Counted from the stretch's first letter, positions 1 to 9,077 are shown. The stretch: DNA of 64,000 nt from UBA6168 sp039819485 (GCA_039819485.1 JBCBRY010000005.1:88317-152316), one strand, 5' to 3'. Translations and numbers: made by a program. Notes: generated by a model from the sequence alone, not told the origin.

Positions 1-678
1 TATATTTATTCCGTCACCGGAGGTGATTTCTTTGCTACAGAAGCGGAATTCTCTGATCTGTCGGCAGGCGAATATTCTCTGCAAGTGCAAGATCAGTTTG
101 GTTGTTACTGGGAAGATATAGTAGAAATCATTACACCTGAAGAAGTTTGGGTAGAGGTTAGCGATGGGGAGGAAGTGCGATTGGGGGGAAGTGCAGAATT
201 ACAGGCGACGACTAATCTGTTTGCGCCCGATTCCATTATCTGGTCGCCTGCTGCGGGGCTTGCATGTCCCACTTGCTTGGGTACTGCGGCAACCCCACTG
301 AAAACGACCAATTACACGGTGACGGTCATCGACGAAAACGGTTGCTCTGCCGAGGCATCTGTTAATATCCTGGTAAGGCCTGTACATGAAATGTACGTGC
401 CCAATGCCTTTTCTCCCAATGGCGATGGCAACAATGACACGTTTACTGTTTTTGGCGGGGACAATGTTGCCGAGGTGCGGCAGCTTGCCGTTTTTGAACG
501 GTGGGGAGGGCAAGTGTTTAAATTGGAAAAATTTGCCCCCAACAATTTGTCCACCGGTTGGAACGGCCTCTGGCGAAATACAGAAGCGCCGGAAGGGGTG
601 TACATCTGGATGGCGGAAGTGGAGTTTATTGATGGAAAAGTAATTGTGTTTGAAGGAGAGGTGAATTTGATGAGGTGA
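1..678 (+). CDS. T9SS type B sorting-domain protein, C-terminal part
   Basis: The reading frame is open from the first base of the window, so this is the 3' end of a larger gene. The visible 225 residues hold a PKD/Ig-like module with paired cysteines (about residues 70-120), followed by the linker-plus-domain typical of the gliding-motility-associated type B C-terminal domain: VPNAFSPNGDGNNDTF, then a WNG motif and a closing beta-strand ending in EVNLMR. Such domains send very large adhesin-like proteins through the type IX secretion system to the cell surface or medium. The cargo function cannot be read because the N-terminal part is missing. Copy A of the palindromic repeat starts about 11 bases after the stop codon. 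Confidence 0.85.
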   Translation, partial: YIYSVTGGDFFATEAEFSDLSAGEYSLQVQDQFGCYWEDIVEIITPEEVWVEVSDGEEVRLGGSAELQATTNLFAPDSIIWSPAAGLACPTCLGTAATPLKTTNYTVTVIDENGCSAEASVNILVRPVHEMYVPNAFSPNGDGNNDTFTVFGGDNVAEVRQLAVFERWGGQVFKLEKFAPNNLSTGWNGLWRNTEAPEGVYIWMAEVEFIDGKVIVFEGEVNLMR

Positions 679-688
679 CTTTTTTAAG

Positions 689-806
689 CAGGTGGTCAAA
701 AAAAAATGACACTTTTTCTTTGCCTGAAAAAGAATTTTGTGGTCATGAAATAAAACATTTGCCAAAATAAAAGTGACATTTTTAGCACGCCTTATTTTTG
801 ATCAGC
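689..806 (+). repeat. Palindromic interspersed element, copy A
   Basis: A roughly 120-bp element with inverted arms of the type AAAAATGACACTTTT near each end and a conserved middle (CTTTGCCTGAAAAAGA ... ACATTTGCCAAAATAAAA). The same order of blocks occurs near 2960, 21222 and 28094, and half of it at 47404. It codes for nothing and lies directly after a stop codon. Confidence 0.75.
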
Positions 807-973
807 TGCCTGAATACCTAAATATGAATTTGATTATTTTAAATTAAATAAATAAAAGCCGCTGCCTAAACGCTGTTTTGACTCCGCACAACTTAATGTG
901 TTTTTTTGTTACGCAGAGTTACGCAGAGGGACAAACAGTGTTTAAACGGAGAAAACTTGCTGGTCAATGATGC

Positions 974-2089
974 TCAGTCAACAATTTCCGAAAGCTTGAC
1001 CGTCCGCATTTCCTTTGCTGATATCTTGGCGGCTTCCAGAATTTCCATTACGGTCATATTGTTTTCCAGGGCACTCAAATCAGTTTCATTTATGGTTGTT
1101 GTCCCATTTAAAATGCCCGCCATATAAGCGAACGGGTCGTTATATGGATAAACTAAATCCTTCGCTTTTTGTGGGGTGCTTCCTTCTTTTTCCGAGCGCA
1201 TGATTTCCATGTCCGAACCATTGAGGCAGTGCACGTATCCATTTTTACAATAGACTTCCATATCTTTTCTATTGTAGTTCCAGTTCCAGCTTGCCTGGAT
1301 AATGGACTGTGATTTTGGATAAGTCAAAATAATGGTTGCTTCGTCGTCCACTTTTGGGTACAGGTCTGGTTTTATTTGTTGGGTGATGGCCGTTACCGTC
1401 AAAGGTCTTTCGCCATTCATCAGCCAGGTTGTCAAATTGGCACCATAACAGCCAAAGTCAGTCAATGCGCCTGCACCGTTAAAATAAGGGTCGGTAAGCC
1501 ATTCCAAGAACTCTTCGTTGCACCCAATTTCAATGGGGCCGGGGTGGCCATCGTGCACAACTATTTTTCGGATGTCGCCAAAATTTTTTTCAGCATTAAT
1601 TAATTTCTTTGCTTCGTGATTGCTGCCGTACCAGGTTGTTTCATAATTTGTCAATAAATAAATATTGTGTTTGTTGGCCAGCTCTTCCATTTTCTTCGCA
1701 TGCGCTAAATTGACTGCCAATGGTTTTTCCACCATGACGTGGATGCCTTTTGGAGCGCATAATTTTACCGTATTTAAATGGTTGAAAATAGTGCTGAAAT
1801 CGGTTACTGCATCTGGTTTTGTTTTTTCCAACATCTCTTCCGTCGAGTTGAAAACAATGTCCATGGAGTAGCCGTGCTGCTCGGCGTACCGTTGGGCGAG
1901 TTCCCGGTTCGGTTCGGCAATGCCGACAATTTCGATGTCGCCGATTTTTTCACGGCCCAAAATCCAGTGTACGTGCGTATGCACCAGGCCGACCACCCCG
2001 ATTCTTAGAGGCTGGTGCTTTTTCGTCTGTCCATAAGCAGGGATCATTAAAGTAGAAAAAAAGAGAAGAAAAAAGAACTTGCTTTTCAT
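974..2089 (-). CDS. Exported Gfo/Idh/MocA family oxidoreductase
   Basis: This 371-residue protein has a Sec-type signal peptide (residues 1-20, no twin arginine). A Rossmann dinucleotide-binding fold begins at residue 29 (GVVGLVHTHVHW), followed by EKPLAV at 121-126, the family hallmark around the catalytic/nicotinamide-binding lysine. The C-terminal half (from about 150) matches the alpha/beta substrate domain, with GALTDFGCYG. Family members use NAD(P) to oxidise or reduce sugars, inositols and related compounds, or cleave glycosides through a redox cycle. Here the substrate is unknown. Export of an NAD(P) enzyme is odd unless the cofactor stays bound. No sugar-utilisation cluster surrounds it. 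The preceding gap holds the short direct repeat TTACGCAGAG (twice near 909-928). Confidence 0.85.
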   Translation of the reverse strand: MKSKFFFLLFFSTLMIPAYGQTKKHQPLRIGVVGLVHTHVHWILGREKIGDIEIVGIAEPNRELAQRYAEQHGYSMDIVFNSTEEMLEKTKPDAVTDFSTIFNHLNTVKLCAPKGIHVMVEKPLAVNLAHAKKMEELANKHNIYLLTNYETTWYGSNHEAKKLINAEKNFGDIRKIVVHDGHPGPIEIGCNEEFLEWLTDPYFNGAGALTDFGCYGANLTTWLMNGERPLTVTAITQQIKPDLYPKVDDEATIILTYPKSQSIIQASWNWNYNRKDMEVYCKNGYVHCLNGSDMEIMRSEKEGSTPQKAKDLVYPYNDPFAYMAGILNGTTTINETDLSALENNMTVMEILEAAKISAKEMRTVKLSEIVD

Positions 2090-2268
2090 TGTAGAAAGTA
2101 TTTTGTTTTGGAAAAGTAAAGTAATTAAAAGTAATCCGTATTGTCAATTTCGCTGCTCCTTTAAAATTCCGTTCAATAATTAAAAATGATTTGATGCAGC
2201 TATTAATTATAAGTTTGGTTTTGCATGCCTACTTATTTTATCTTTTTAATTAAAAGCATAAAAAACAA

Positions 2269-2292
2269 GCCCGTCCACCTTTGTGGACGGGC
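2269..2292 (-). terminator. Rho-independent terminator (minus strand)
   Basis: A perfect 10-bp stem (GCCCGTCCAC / GTGGACGGGC) with a 4-base loop. On the minus strand it is followed by a T-rich tract (TTGTTTTTTA). It lies about 80 bases past the stop of the minus-strand lipoprotein gene that ends at 2373. Confidence 0.75.
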
Positions 2293-2372
2293 CGTATAAT
2301 TTCGGATATATAAATGAAAGTGATTTTCGATTGAATTAAATACAGGAGTACTTTTTAAACAAATGGAAACCG

Positions 2373-2798
2373 CTATAGTTCGGTCACCATTATTTCTACA
2401 GAATAGTCGCTGTCTATTTCCGGCTCTCCATTGCAAGGAAAAGGCAGGACGTCTTTTAACTCAATATTATAACCCATGAAATCGGTATCGTACACTCCTT
2501 CCTCCGGGCCGTCGTAATTGGGTAATGTAAAGAGCTTGGTCAGGGTTGTTCCGTTGGTTTCGATTTTCAGTTTGACGCCGATTAGTCCCGCCGTTATACA
2601 GGCGGCATTACAGGGGCATCGGCTGTCTGTGGTCACTTCTTCAAAAGAAATGCTAAGGTCGTCCGTTACCTGTGTTTTAAATTCAAAGTCGACCGTAATT
2701 GGTGTTCCGACTTTGTCAAGCTCATTGTCTTGTTGGCAATTTGTAAATATAACAGTAACGCAAAATGAAAATAGAAAGAAACGAATTAGGTTTTTCAT
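2373..2798 (-). CDS. Small lipoprotein with DSRCP-type cysteine motif
   Basis: I place the start at the internal ATG at 2798 rather than 2996. From there the protein (141 residues) opens with a lipoprotein signal peptide whose lipobox ends at Cys21 (IFTNC), while the 66 upstream residues look like translated spacer. The mature part contains DSRCPCNAACITAG, a divergent form of the DSRCPxxVxCxWAG motif seen in many small Bacteroidota lipoproteins, and one further cysteine near the end. The cysteines probably form disulfides. It is likely anchored in a periplasm-facing or surface-facing membrane leaflet. Function unknown. A terminator hairpin follows at 2269-2292. Confidence 0.75.
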   Translation of the reverse strand: MKNLIRFFLFSFCVTVIFTNCQQDNELDKVGTPITVDFEFKTQVTDDLSISFEEVTTDSRCPCNAACITAGLIGVKLKIETNGTTLTKLFTLPNYDGPEEGVYDTDFMGYNIELKDVLPFPCNGEPEIDSDYSVEIMVTEL

Positions 2799-2959
2799 AA
2801 CAAAAGATTTTGCTGATGTGTTTGTGGTAAAGACGAAACAAAGGTGGTCGTTCGTTGGGTGGTTTTGTTTTAAAGTTCTGTTAAGGGATATTAATGAATG
2901 GTTATTGGTTTCTGGTTTCTGGTTTCTGGTTTTGACTATTGATAAATAAGAAGGTTTAA

Positions 2960-3082
2960 GTGATTGGACAAAAATAAGGAGCGCTAAAAATGACACTTTT
3001 ATTTGGGCAAATGTTTGAATTCCAAGCCTCCAAACTCTTTTTAAGGCAAAGGAAAAGTGTCATTTTTTTTGAACAGCCACTT
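2960..3082 (-). repeat. Palindromic interspersed element, copy B
   Basis: An inverted-orientation copy of the roughly 125-bp element. On the minus strand it reads TTCAAAAAAAATGACACTTT, CTTTGCCTTAAAAAGAG, AAACATTTGCCCAAATAAAA, GTGTCATTTTTAGCGC. The 15-bp end arms are perfect inverted repeats in this copy. It sits in the 481-bp gap between two divergent genes. That gap also holds a 7-bp tandem repeat (GGTTTCT, three copies near 2907-2927). Confidence 0.75.
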
Positions 3083-3279
3083 ACTTTGATCTGATGAGAA
3101 GATGTTTTTTATGTAAGAGAACTTAATGCTATATTTAAATAAAAAGGCCTGAATAAATAGGTCATTATTATTAAAAATGACCTATTTGAGCAAGGGCCTG
3201 TTTGTGCAAAGTCAAACTCTGCACTAGGCGTCGGGAAACCAAAAGTTTCGCGACATTTGCTTCACACCAATTAAAAGGC

Positions 3280-4317
3280 ATGACACATATTGACTATATC
3301 ACCATCATTAAAAATTCGTGGATGGCTTATGATGACACCCGCAGTATCACCGATATCAATGACATCAGTGCGAGGGTGTCGACCAACCATGTGTATAAGG
3401 TAGTGTTGGCAGACGGTGGGTGGGTGATTGCCAAACTGTCTTACTTCGGGAAATTTGAACATTTTGTAGAAGACCATACGATCATCAATGTTTTAAATAA
3501 TAACCTGCCGGCCCCATTCGATAATTTTCTTGCCCGTTCGCTTATGAAAGGGGACAAGTTATTTGTTCACCGGTTTCAAAACGGGGAAATTGATGCATGG
3601 GTCGTTTTTTATCTGCCCGTGAAAATTGTTCAGTTGATGCCCAAAAGATTGACTGAAAACCATATCCAGAAATTGGCTACAGAAATAGCAACATTTCATA
3701 AAACCTGTCACATTATCCGGCACACCATGCCGCCTTCTTCCAAAACTTTGTCGTGGGACATACGCGATTTTTTAAAATTATTGGAAACGGACATGGGGCG
3801 TTATGAACACCGCAATAATTTAGACGAAATCAAGAAGCAGTGTTATTTGTTCCTGGGAAATATTGAGGCATTGGGCGTATATGAATTTGATACGATTCCT
3901 GTTTTCGTGGACTGGAATATTGGTAATTTTTCGGTTACTCCAAATACAAAATTATACTCCCGCTGGGATTACGACTGGTTCCGGATCAGCAACCGCATGA
4001 TGGACTTTTATTTTTTTAGCAGAGTTGTTTCAGATATTGGTGATCGTTCTGTTTTTAGTTATACCATCAGCCAATTAATGGAGGATCGGTTTTTGATGTT
4101 TTTGAAACATTACCATGAAATATTCCCATTAACGGAAAATGAAATCCTGTTTCTAAAAGAAGCTTACCGATTTTTTATTTTAAATTATGTAGTTAAAAAT
4201 GGCCGTTATTTTTTCCATGAAATATATGCCACTAAACTGCAAAAAGAAGCTTTCGACATTTATTTCCCCCAAATCGATACTTTTGACCCCGAAAAATTAT
4301 TAAAAGTGATCAAATGA
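3280..4317 (+). CDS. APH-like (aminoglycoside/choline kinase fold) phosphotransferase
   Basis: Start taken at ATG 3280 (345 residues), because the 26 residues upstream look like translated spacer. The N-lobe shows a beta-strand with the presumed ATP-binding lysine (VIAKLS). The C-lobe has FVDWNIGNF, which fits the D-x4-N part of the APH catalytic loop but lacks its usual histidine, followed by RWDYDWFR in place of the metal-binding DxD segment. These mark a kinase of the aminoglycoside/choline/homoserine kinase superfamily with an unknown small-molecule substrate. It is followed after 54 bases by a HAD phosphatase gene in the same direction, which suggests the pair act on related phosphorylated compounds. 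That link is inference. Confidence 0.65.
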   Translation: MTHIDYITIIKNSWMAYDDTRSITDINDISARVSTNHVYKVVLADGGWVIAKLSYFGKFEHFVEDHTIINVLNNNLPAPFDNFLARSLMKGDKLFVHRFQNGEIDAWVVFYLPVKIVQLMPKRLTENHIQKLATEIATFHKTCHIIRHTMPPSSKTLSWDIRDFLKLLETDMGRYEHRNNLDEIKKQCYLFLGNIEALGVYEFDTIPVFVDWNIGNFSVTPNTKLYSRWDYDWFRISNRMMDFYFFSRVVSDIGDRSVFSYTISQLMEDRFLMFLKHYHEIFPLTENEILFLKEAYRFFILNYVVKNGRYFFHEIYATKLQKEAFDIYFPQIDTFDPEKLLKVIK

Positions 4318-4324
4318 AATTGAG

Positions 4325-4365
4325 AAATTGGAAATGAGAAATTTCCAATTTCTCATTTCCAATTT
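4325..4365. repeat. Intercistronic 17-bp perfect inverted repeat
   Basis: The arms 4325-4341 and 4349-4365 (AAATTGGAAATGAGAAA and its complement) are separated by 7 bases. The hairpin fills the gap between the kinase and phosphatase genes. It lacks a U-tract, so it may stabilise or process mRNA, or simply be a mobile palindrome. Confidence 0.7.
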
Positions 4366-4371
4366 CCATAA

Positions 4372-5217
4372 ATGACCATCCAGCCTTTTCGTTCCATTGT
4401 TAAAAATTACCGGGTTGTATTCCTTGATTCATACGGCGTTTTAAAAACTTATAAAGGACTCATTCCCGGGGCCATTGAAACCATCCAATATATAATTGAA
4501 TCAGGCCGCGAATTCTATGTGCTTACCAACGATGCCTCGCGCAGCCCAAAACAATTGGCCGATAAATTCCATGCCATCGGTCTGGAATCAATAAAAACCG
4601 AACATATCATTTCTTCGGGCATGATGGCCAAGGAGTATCTGGTGAATAAAATCAGGAGTGGCAGGGTGGCGTACCTGGGTACGGAAGATGCCGCACATTA
4701 TATAGACGACGCAGGCCTGGCCATGGTGTCTATTTCCGATTTAGACATTGATGATATTGACGATATTTCCGCACTTGTTTTTTTGGATGACGAAGGTTTT
4801 GACTGGAATTCGGACATCAGCAAAGCAGTAAATTTATTGCGCCGGAAAAATATCCCTTCCATTGTCGCCAATTCTGACCTGACTTATCCGGCATCCAAAA
4901 ACGTAGTTTCCATCGCCACCGGTGGCGTGGCCGATATTGTTGAAAGAATCGTAAAAAAAACATTCATACATTTTGGAAAACCAGATGGAAGTATGTTCAT
5001 GTATGCACTGGAGCAACTAATGGAAAAAGGTGAATTTAATAAAAGGGAAATATTAATGGTCGGCGATACTTTGTACACAGACATTCTTGGAGGAAATAAA
5101 TTTGGTGTGGACACCGCACTGGTACTGACCGGTAATACCAGGAGGCAAAGGGCCGAAGTGTTGATCCGTTCATATGGTATTATTCCTGACTATATTTGTG
5201 AATCGGTCGGGACGTGA
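4372..5217 (+). CDS. HAD superfamily class IIA hydrolase
   Basis: This 281-residue protein carries the class IIA HAD signatures: the nucleophile segment VFLDSYGVL, the cap-domain start TNDASRSPKQLADKF, and motif IV MVGDTLYTDILGGNKFG. It therefore probably hydrolyses a phosphate monoester, as NagD and the TIGR01459-type proteins are thought to do. The second aspartate of the DxD motif, the usual general acid, is replaced by an aromatic residue (D-S-Y). As far as I recall a similar change occurs in the TIGR01459 branch (D-x-W-G), so activity may be reduced or altered. It follows the APH-like kinase with a 54-base gap. The substrate is unknown. Confidence 0.8.
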   Translation: MTIQPFRSIVKNYRVVFLDSYGVLKTYKGLIPGAIETIQYIIESGREFYVLTNDASRSPKQLADKFHAIGLESIKTEHIISSGMMAKEYLVNKIRSGRVAYLGTEDAAHYIDDAGLAMVSISDLDIDDIDDISALVFLDDEGFDWNSDISKAVNLLRRKNIPSIVANSDLTYPASKNVVSIATGGVADIVERIVKKTFIHFGKPDGSMFMYALEQLMEKGEFNKREILMVGDTLYTDILGGNKFGVDTALVLTGNTRRQRAEVLIRSYGIIPDYICESVGT

Positions 5218-5319
5218 AAATAATGTCCACTCTTGTTTGATAAAATCAAATTATTTCCGCACAGTGGATCAATGCGGCTACACTTTGCGTACCTTGCGCT
5301 GAACTAATTTGTACGCATC

Positions 5320-6090
5320 ATGAAAAACCCGTCCCATATTTTTCTTGCAATTTTTGTTTTATTTTTATTTGCCTGTAAAAATAATGAGACCCAACCATCT
5401 CCATTTGCCCACGTCAAAGACGGGAAAGTAAAAGATATCTTAGAAAAATCAATTGCCCGCGCGGGCGGCTGGGAGAATTACCAAAAAATGGATTCCATTA
5501 TTTATAAAAAAAGAACGGTGCTGTATGACATCAACGGGGAAATGGAAAGTGACATCACCCAATTCCACGCATATCAATTGAAGCCCTATCTGGCAATGTC
5601 GATTTCCTGGGAAAAGGAAGGTGACCAGCACGAAATTATTTATAAAAAAAACAAAGCAAGAAAATTAATTAATAAAAAAATTGCAGAGGCAGATGAGGAG
5701 GCATTGAAGAAGACCTGTATGGCGGCTTATTATGTTTTGTTTATGCCATTTAAATTAATGGACCCCGGAGTGGAGTTGTCCTATAAAGGAGCAGTTTCAC
5801 TGCCCCATTCAAAAAATGTATATGCGGTTGCTGCTAATTATGATACAGGAAAAAATACCAACCACAGTACCAACGATCAGTGGGAATATTATTTTGATAA
5901 ATCCAATTATGATTTTACAGCCAACATGGTGGATCACGGCGATTATTTTGCGCTGATCTATAATAGTGAATTTGTGGAGGCAGGAGGGTTGCGCTTTAAT
6001 GCCTACCGGCCTTCCTACCGGGTGGATAATGAGCGACAGCACCTATGGCAACGGGGCGAATTTTTTTATTCAGATTTTATCGTCAAGTAA
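5320..6090 (+). CDS. Lipoprotein, DUF6503-like
   Basis: A lipoprotein of 256 residues. The signal peptide ends in the lipobox LFAC (cysteine at about residue 19). The mature part begins with a helix containing ARAGGWENY, followed by alternating beta-strands through to the end. This resembles the DUF6503/LolA-like lipoproteins of Bacteroidota, which start with a 'xAHGGxxxY' helix, but the assignment is by impression only. It may bind a hydrophobic ligand in the periplasm. The stop codon is embedded in a 9-bp hairpin (6089-6111), and the next gene, also a lipoprotein, starts 45 bases later. Confidence 0.65.
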   Translation: MKNPSHIFLAIFVLFLFACKNNETQPSPFAHVKDGKVKDILEKSIARAGGWENYQKMDSIIYKKRTVLYDINGEMESDITQFHAYQLKPYLAMSISWEKEGDQHEIIYKKNKARKLINKKIAEADEEALKKTCMAAYYVLFMPFKLMDPGVELSYKGAVSLPHSKNVYAVAANYDTGKNTNHSTNDQWEYYFDKSNYDFTANMVDHGDYFALIYNSEFVEAGGLRFNAYRPSYRVDNERQHLWQRGEFFYSDFIVK

Positions 6091-6111
6091 CTCGGATAGC
6101 TAATCCGAGTT
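6089..6111. repeat. Short hairpin overlapping a stop codon
   Basis: AACTCGGAT / ATCCGAGTT, a 9-bp perfect stem with a 5-base loop. It begins inside the stop codon of the upstream lipoprotein gene. The same word pair reappears near 12367-12413 between trpG and the unknown trp-operon gene. Confidence 0.6.
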
Positions 6112-6134
6112 GCGTACGATGGAAAATTGAATCT

Positions 6135-6824
6135 ATGAAAATTAGGAGCTTTATATTTTTTATCCCGTTTTTATTGATGGCTGCTTGCCAATCAAACGCT
6201 CCAGATATGGAAAAAAAAGGCGGACAAATCTTTCCCACCGAAAAACTGTGGACAGAAATAGACCGCCAATATATTTTAGCAGAACTGGACCGGACCACCA
6301 AAGAGTTATTAAAAGAAACACAAAAACTGGGCTTTGACCAATGGACGTTCCGGGAGCATAGGTCCCGCTGGAATATTAATGAGATCGTGGAACACCTGAT
6401 CCTGCAAAATGAATTACATTACCGCGAAATATCCGCTGTTTCTAACGGTCCCGCTTTGCCAAAATATTTGCCCATCACTTCCGGCAAAGACGGATATTTT
6501 AAAAAATATGCAACCGATCCCACCAAAGGTCAGGCAAAATGGTTTTTGCAGCCACTCGGCCGATTTGAGTCTAAACGTGAATCGATCTCCGCTTTTCAGA
6601 GAGCCTGCGACGGCATCCGCGGTTTTGTGGAAACTACCGATGTCGACCTGCGAAAAAAAATGACTTTTAGAAATAAAGGGGGCGAAAAAAAATTAGCGGA
6701 TATTAAAATTGGTGATGTGCGTGATTTGCATCAGCTATTATTAACGGGCGTCGCTCATACCGACCGACATTTAATGCAAATTCGAAATATTAAAAAACAT
6801 CCCGCTTATCCGAGAAATATATGA
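6135..6824 (+). CDS. Exported DinB-family lipoprotein
   Basis: Start placed at ATG 6135, which gives a clean lipoprotein signal peptide (lipobox MAAC) and 229 residues. The mature protein has the four-helix DinB/YfiT layout with the metal-ligand histidines: one in NEIVEHLILQNE and a pair in the last helix (AHTDRHLMQI). DinB-fold proteins bind a divalent metal, and several are thiol-dependent S-transferases. They are usually cytoplasmic, so a lipid-anchored exported member is notable. It is probably co-transcribed with the preceding lipoprotein gene. Substrate unknown. Confidence 0.75.
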   Translation: MKIRSFIFFIPFLLMAACQSNAPDMEKKGGQIFPTEKLWTEIDRQYILAELDRTTKELLKETQKLGFDQWTFREHRSRWNINEIVEHLILQNELHYREISAVSNGPALPKYLPITSGKDGYFKKYATDPTKGQAKWFLQPLGRFESKRESISAFQRACDGIRGFVETTDVDLRKKMTFRNKGGEKKLADIKIGDVRDLHQLLLTGVAHTDRHLMQIRNIKKHPAYPRNI

Positions 6825-6848
6825 TTTTTGGGTAAAGGGATTCAGTCA

Positions 6849-7529
6849 TTAATCAAGCAAATATTGAAAACCGACGAGCCCGCTAAAGGTCAAATGTTTG
6901 AGCGTAACATCTCCATCTTTTTTTATGCTGTTCAGCCCATAAGCAGTCCTGGCATTTATTTGTATGGCAATTCGGTCTCGCAGTGGTAGGCAGGTACCGA
7001 TACCTGCAATTGCGGAAAAGTCCCATCGGGTAAACCCCTCCGGAAAGCGGTAGTGATAATTGTCTTTGTGATCTACCAGATAGCCGACGGACGGGCCAAT
7101 ATGGAAATAATAATTTCCTTTTCGATCCAGGTTGTACTGGTATAAAACAGGGATGGATACATATCTAAACTTATTTTCGTACCACCTGGTCCCCGTCGAA
7201 CTGCTGGAGCCAATGGGTTGAAATAGGGCACTGAATGAAGATGGTCCATATTTTTGGCCATCAACATATTGATAGATATGTTTGAAATAGGACCCCTTGA
7301 ACTCATGGGCCAGCTCTGCCCGGATCGCATTTCTTTGGTCAAATTCATAGGTGAAGTTAATAACTACGGCCAGGTCATATAAGCGGCGCCATTCCTCGTT
7401 CAGTTCCAGCCCGTGGTCGAATAATAGGTTGGCCTGGCTCATGCCGGCAGAAAAACCCACGGATTTTTTTTGAGAAAATAAAATACAAGTAGAAAAGAAG
7501 ATTAGTAAAAACGTGAGAGAACACTTCAT
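6849..7529 (-). CDS. Outer-membrane beta-barrel protein (porin-like)
   Basis: Protein of 226 residues with a signal peptide (residues 1-19, ending LFSQ) followed by amphipathic beta-strands rich in Tyr, Phe and Gly (GFSAGMSQANLLF, YFHIGPSVGYLV, GLVGFQYLLD). It ends in the C-terminal strand typical of OMP_b-brl/PorT-like outer-membrane proteins of Bacteroidota. The barrel probably has about 8-10 strands. Substrate or partner cannot be inferred. It faces the DinB lipoprotein gene convergently with only 24 bases between the stops. The 192-bp gap upstream lies before hemN and contains a weak TAGTTTC match to the -7 motif. Confidence 0.75.
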   Translation of the reverse strand: MKCSLTFLLIFFSTCILFSQKKSVGFSAGMSQANLLFDHGLELNEEWRRLYDLAVVINFTYEFDQRNAIRAELAHEFKGSYFKHIYQYVDGQKYGPSSFSALFQPIGSSSSTGTRWYENKFRYVSIPVLYQYNLDRKGNYYFHIGPSVGYLVDHKDNYHYRFPEGFTRWDFSAIAGIGTCLPLRDRIAIQINARTAYGLNSIKKDGDVTLKHLTFSGLVGFQYLLD

Positions 7530-7721
7530 ACAATTAGCATTTCAATTTTTAATTATTGGGGTTTAAACTCATTGCAATGCTTTTGTATTTTATACAGATT
7601 TATATTAACAGGTGATTTTTATTGCTCATCATCAATCCCGGCAATGATTTTTGTCACCTGTTCAACTTCCGTTTAGTTTCAATTTTGCAAAACAATTTCA
7701 TCACCTCAACGCAACATTGAA

Positions 7722-9074
7722 ATGCACCACGATCTTTTAAATAAATACAACGTACCCGCTCCCCGCTACACCAGCTATCCGACGGTGCCGTACTGGCAAA
7801 CGGAAGCCCCTTCCCAAAATGACTGGACAAAATCCGTCCGGTTTTCTTTTGCAGAAAATAAAGAAATCAGCCTTTATATTCATCTGCCGTATTGTGAAAG
7901 CCTCTGCACCTATTGTGGTTGCAACAAACGCATTACTAAAAACCACAATGTGGAGCAGCCTTATATCGAGTCGGTACTGAAAGAATGGAAAATGTACTTA
8001 AATATATTGCCGGAAAAACCCATCGTGCGGGAAATACATCTGGGAGGTGGAACACCTACTTTTTTCTCACCGGAACACCTGGATTATTTATTGCGGAATA
8101 TTTTACAGGATGCCAAAGTAGCAAGTGAATATTCATTCAGTTTTGAGGCGCACCCGGCAAGCACTACTTACGAACATTTAAAAACTTTAGCTGACTTGGG
8201 TTTCAGGCGACTCAGCATCGGTGTGCAGGATTTTGATAACGAAATATTAAAAATAATCAATCGGCACCAAAGTTATGAACAGGTAAAAGCCGCCGTGGAC
8301 AATGCCCGGGCATTGGGCTACGAGTCCATTAATTTTGATTTGATTTTTGGTCTGCCATTGCAAACACCAGAAAATATTTACGACAATTTCGAAAAATTAA
8401 AAACCTTAAAGCCTGACCGTATCGCATTTTACAGCTACGCACACGTACCGTGGGTAAAACCAAGCCAACGGGCCTACTCCGAAAAAGACCTGCCGCTTGG
8501 TGCCGACAAAAGAGCATTGTATGAACTCGGTCGGCAACTGCTCGAAAAAATGGGCTATCATGAAATCGGCATGGACCATTTCGCTTTGGAAAATGATGAA
8601 TTATACATTGCTTTTAAAAATAAAAGGTTGCACCGCAATTTTATGGGCTATACACCTTTTTCCACACAATTAAATTTAGCGCTCGGAGCTTCTTCTATTT
8701 CCGATAGTTGGTATGCATTTATACAAAACGAAAAGAAAATTGAAGATTACCAGCGGCGAATTGAAGAGGGTGAGTTTCCGATCATCAAAGGCCATTTATT
8801 AAATAAGGAAGATCAAATTATTCGTCGTCATATTTTAAATATTATGTGCCAGTATGAAACGGCCTGGCAGGAAGAAACCGAACAATGTGATGCACTTTTT
8901 GCCGGGTTGAGCAGGATGAAAGAATTAGAAAGCGATGAATTGATAGAGCGTGATCCATTTTGTTTAAAAGTGACGGAAAAAGGCAGCATGTTCATTCGGA
9001 ATATCTGCATGGCCGTCGACGCACGCTATTGGAAGAAACGACCCGAAGGGGCCATTTTCAGCCAGGTGGTCTGA
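7722..9074 (+). CDS. hemN: Oxygen-independent coproporphyrinogen III dehydrogenase
   Basis: This 450-residue radical-SAM enzyme opens with the HemN-specific segment YNVPAPRYTSYPT (9-21). The 4Fe-4S/SAM motif follows at Cys58, Cys62, Cys65 and the adjacent Cys67 (CESLCTYCGC), with GGGTPTFF at 108-115. The length and the C-terminal HemN domain agree with true HemN rather than the HemW chaperone. It converts coproporphyrinogen III to protoporphyrinogen IX in heme synthesis without oxygen, in the cytoplasm. No other heme genes are nearby. A perfect 14-bp hairpin follows the stop. Confidence 0.93.
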   Translation: MHHDLLNKYNVPAPRYTSYPTVPYWQTEAPSQNDWTKSVRFSFAENKEISLYIHLPYCESLCTYCGCNKRITKNHNVEQPYIESVLKEWKMYLNILPEKPIVREIHLGGGTPTFFSPEHLDYLLRNILQDAKVASEYSFSFEAHPASTTYEHLKTLADLGFRRLSIGVQDFDNEILKIINRHQSYEQVKAAVDNARALGYESINFDLIFGLPLQTPENIYDNFEKLKTLKPDRIAFYSYAHVPWVKPSQRAYSEKDLPLGADKRALYELGRQLLEKMGYHEIGMDHFALENDELYIAFKNKRLHRNFMGYTPFSTQLNLALGASSISDSWYAFIQNEKKIEDYQRRIEEGEFPIIKGHLLNKEDQIIRRHILNIMCQYETAWQEETEQCDALFAGLSRMKELESDELIERDPFCLKVTEKGSMFIRNICMAVDARYWKKRPEGAIFSQVV

Positions 9075-9077
9075 GCA

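Noticed and set aside
2799..2996. N-terminal 66-residue extension of the Cys-motif lipoprotein
   Set aside because: It would hide a perfect lipoprotein signal peptide, runs into the palindromic element, and has spacer-like composition.
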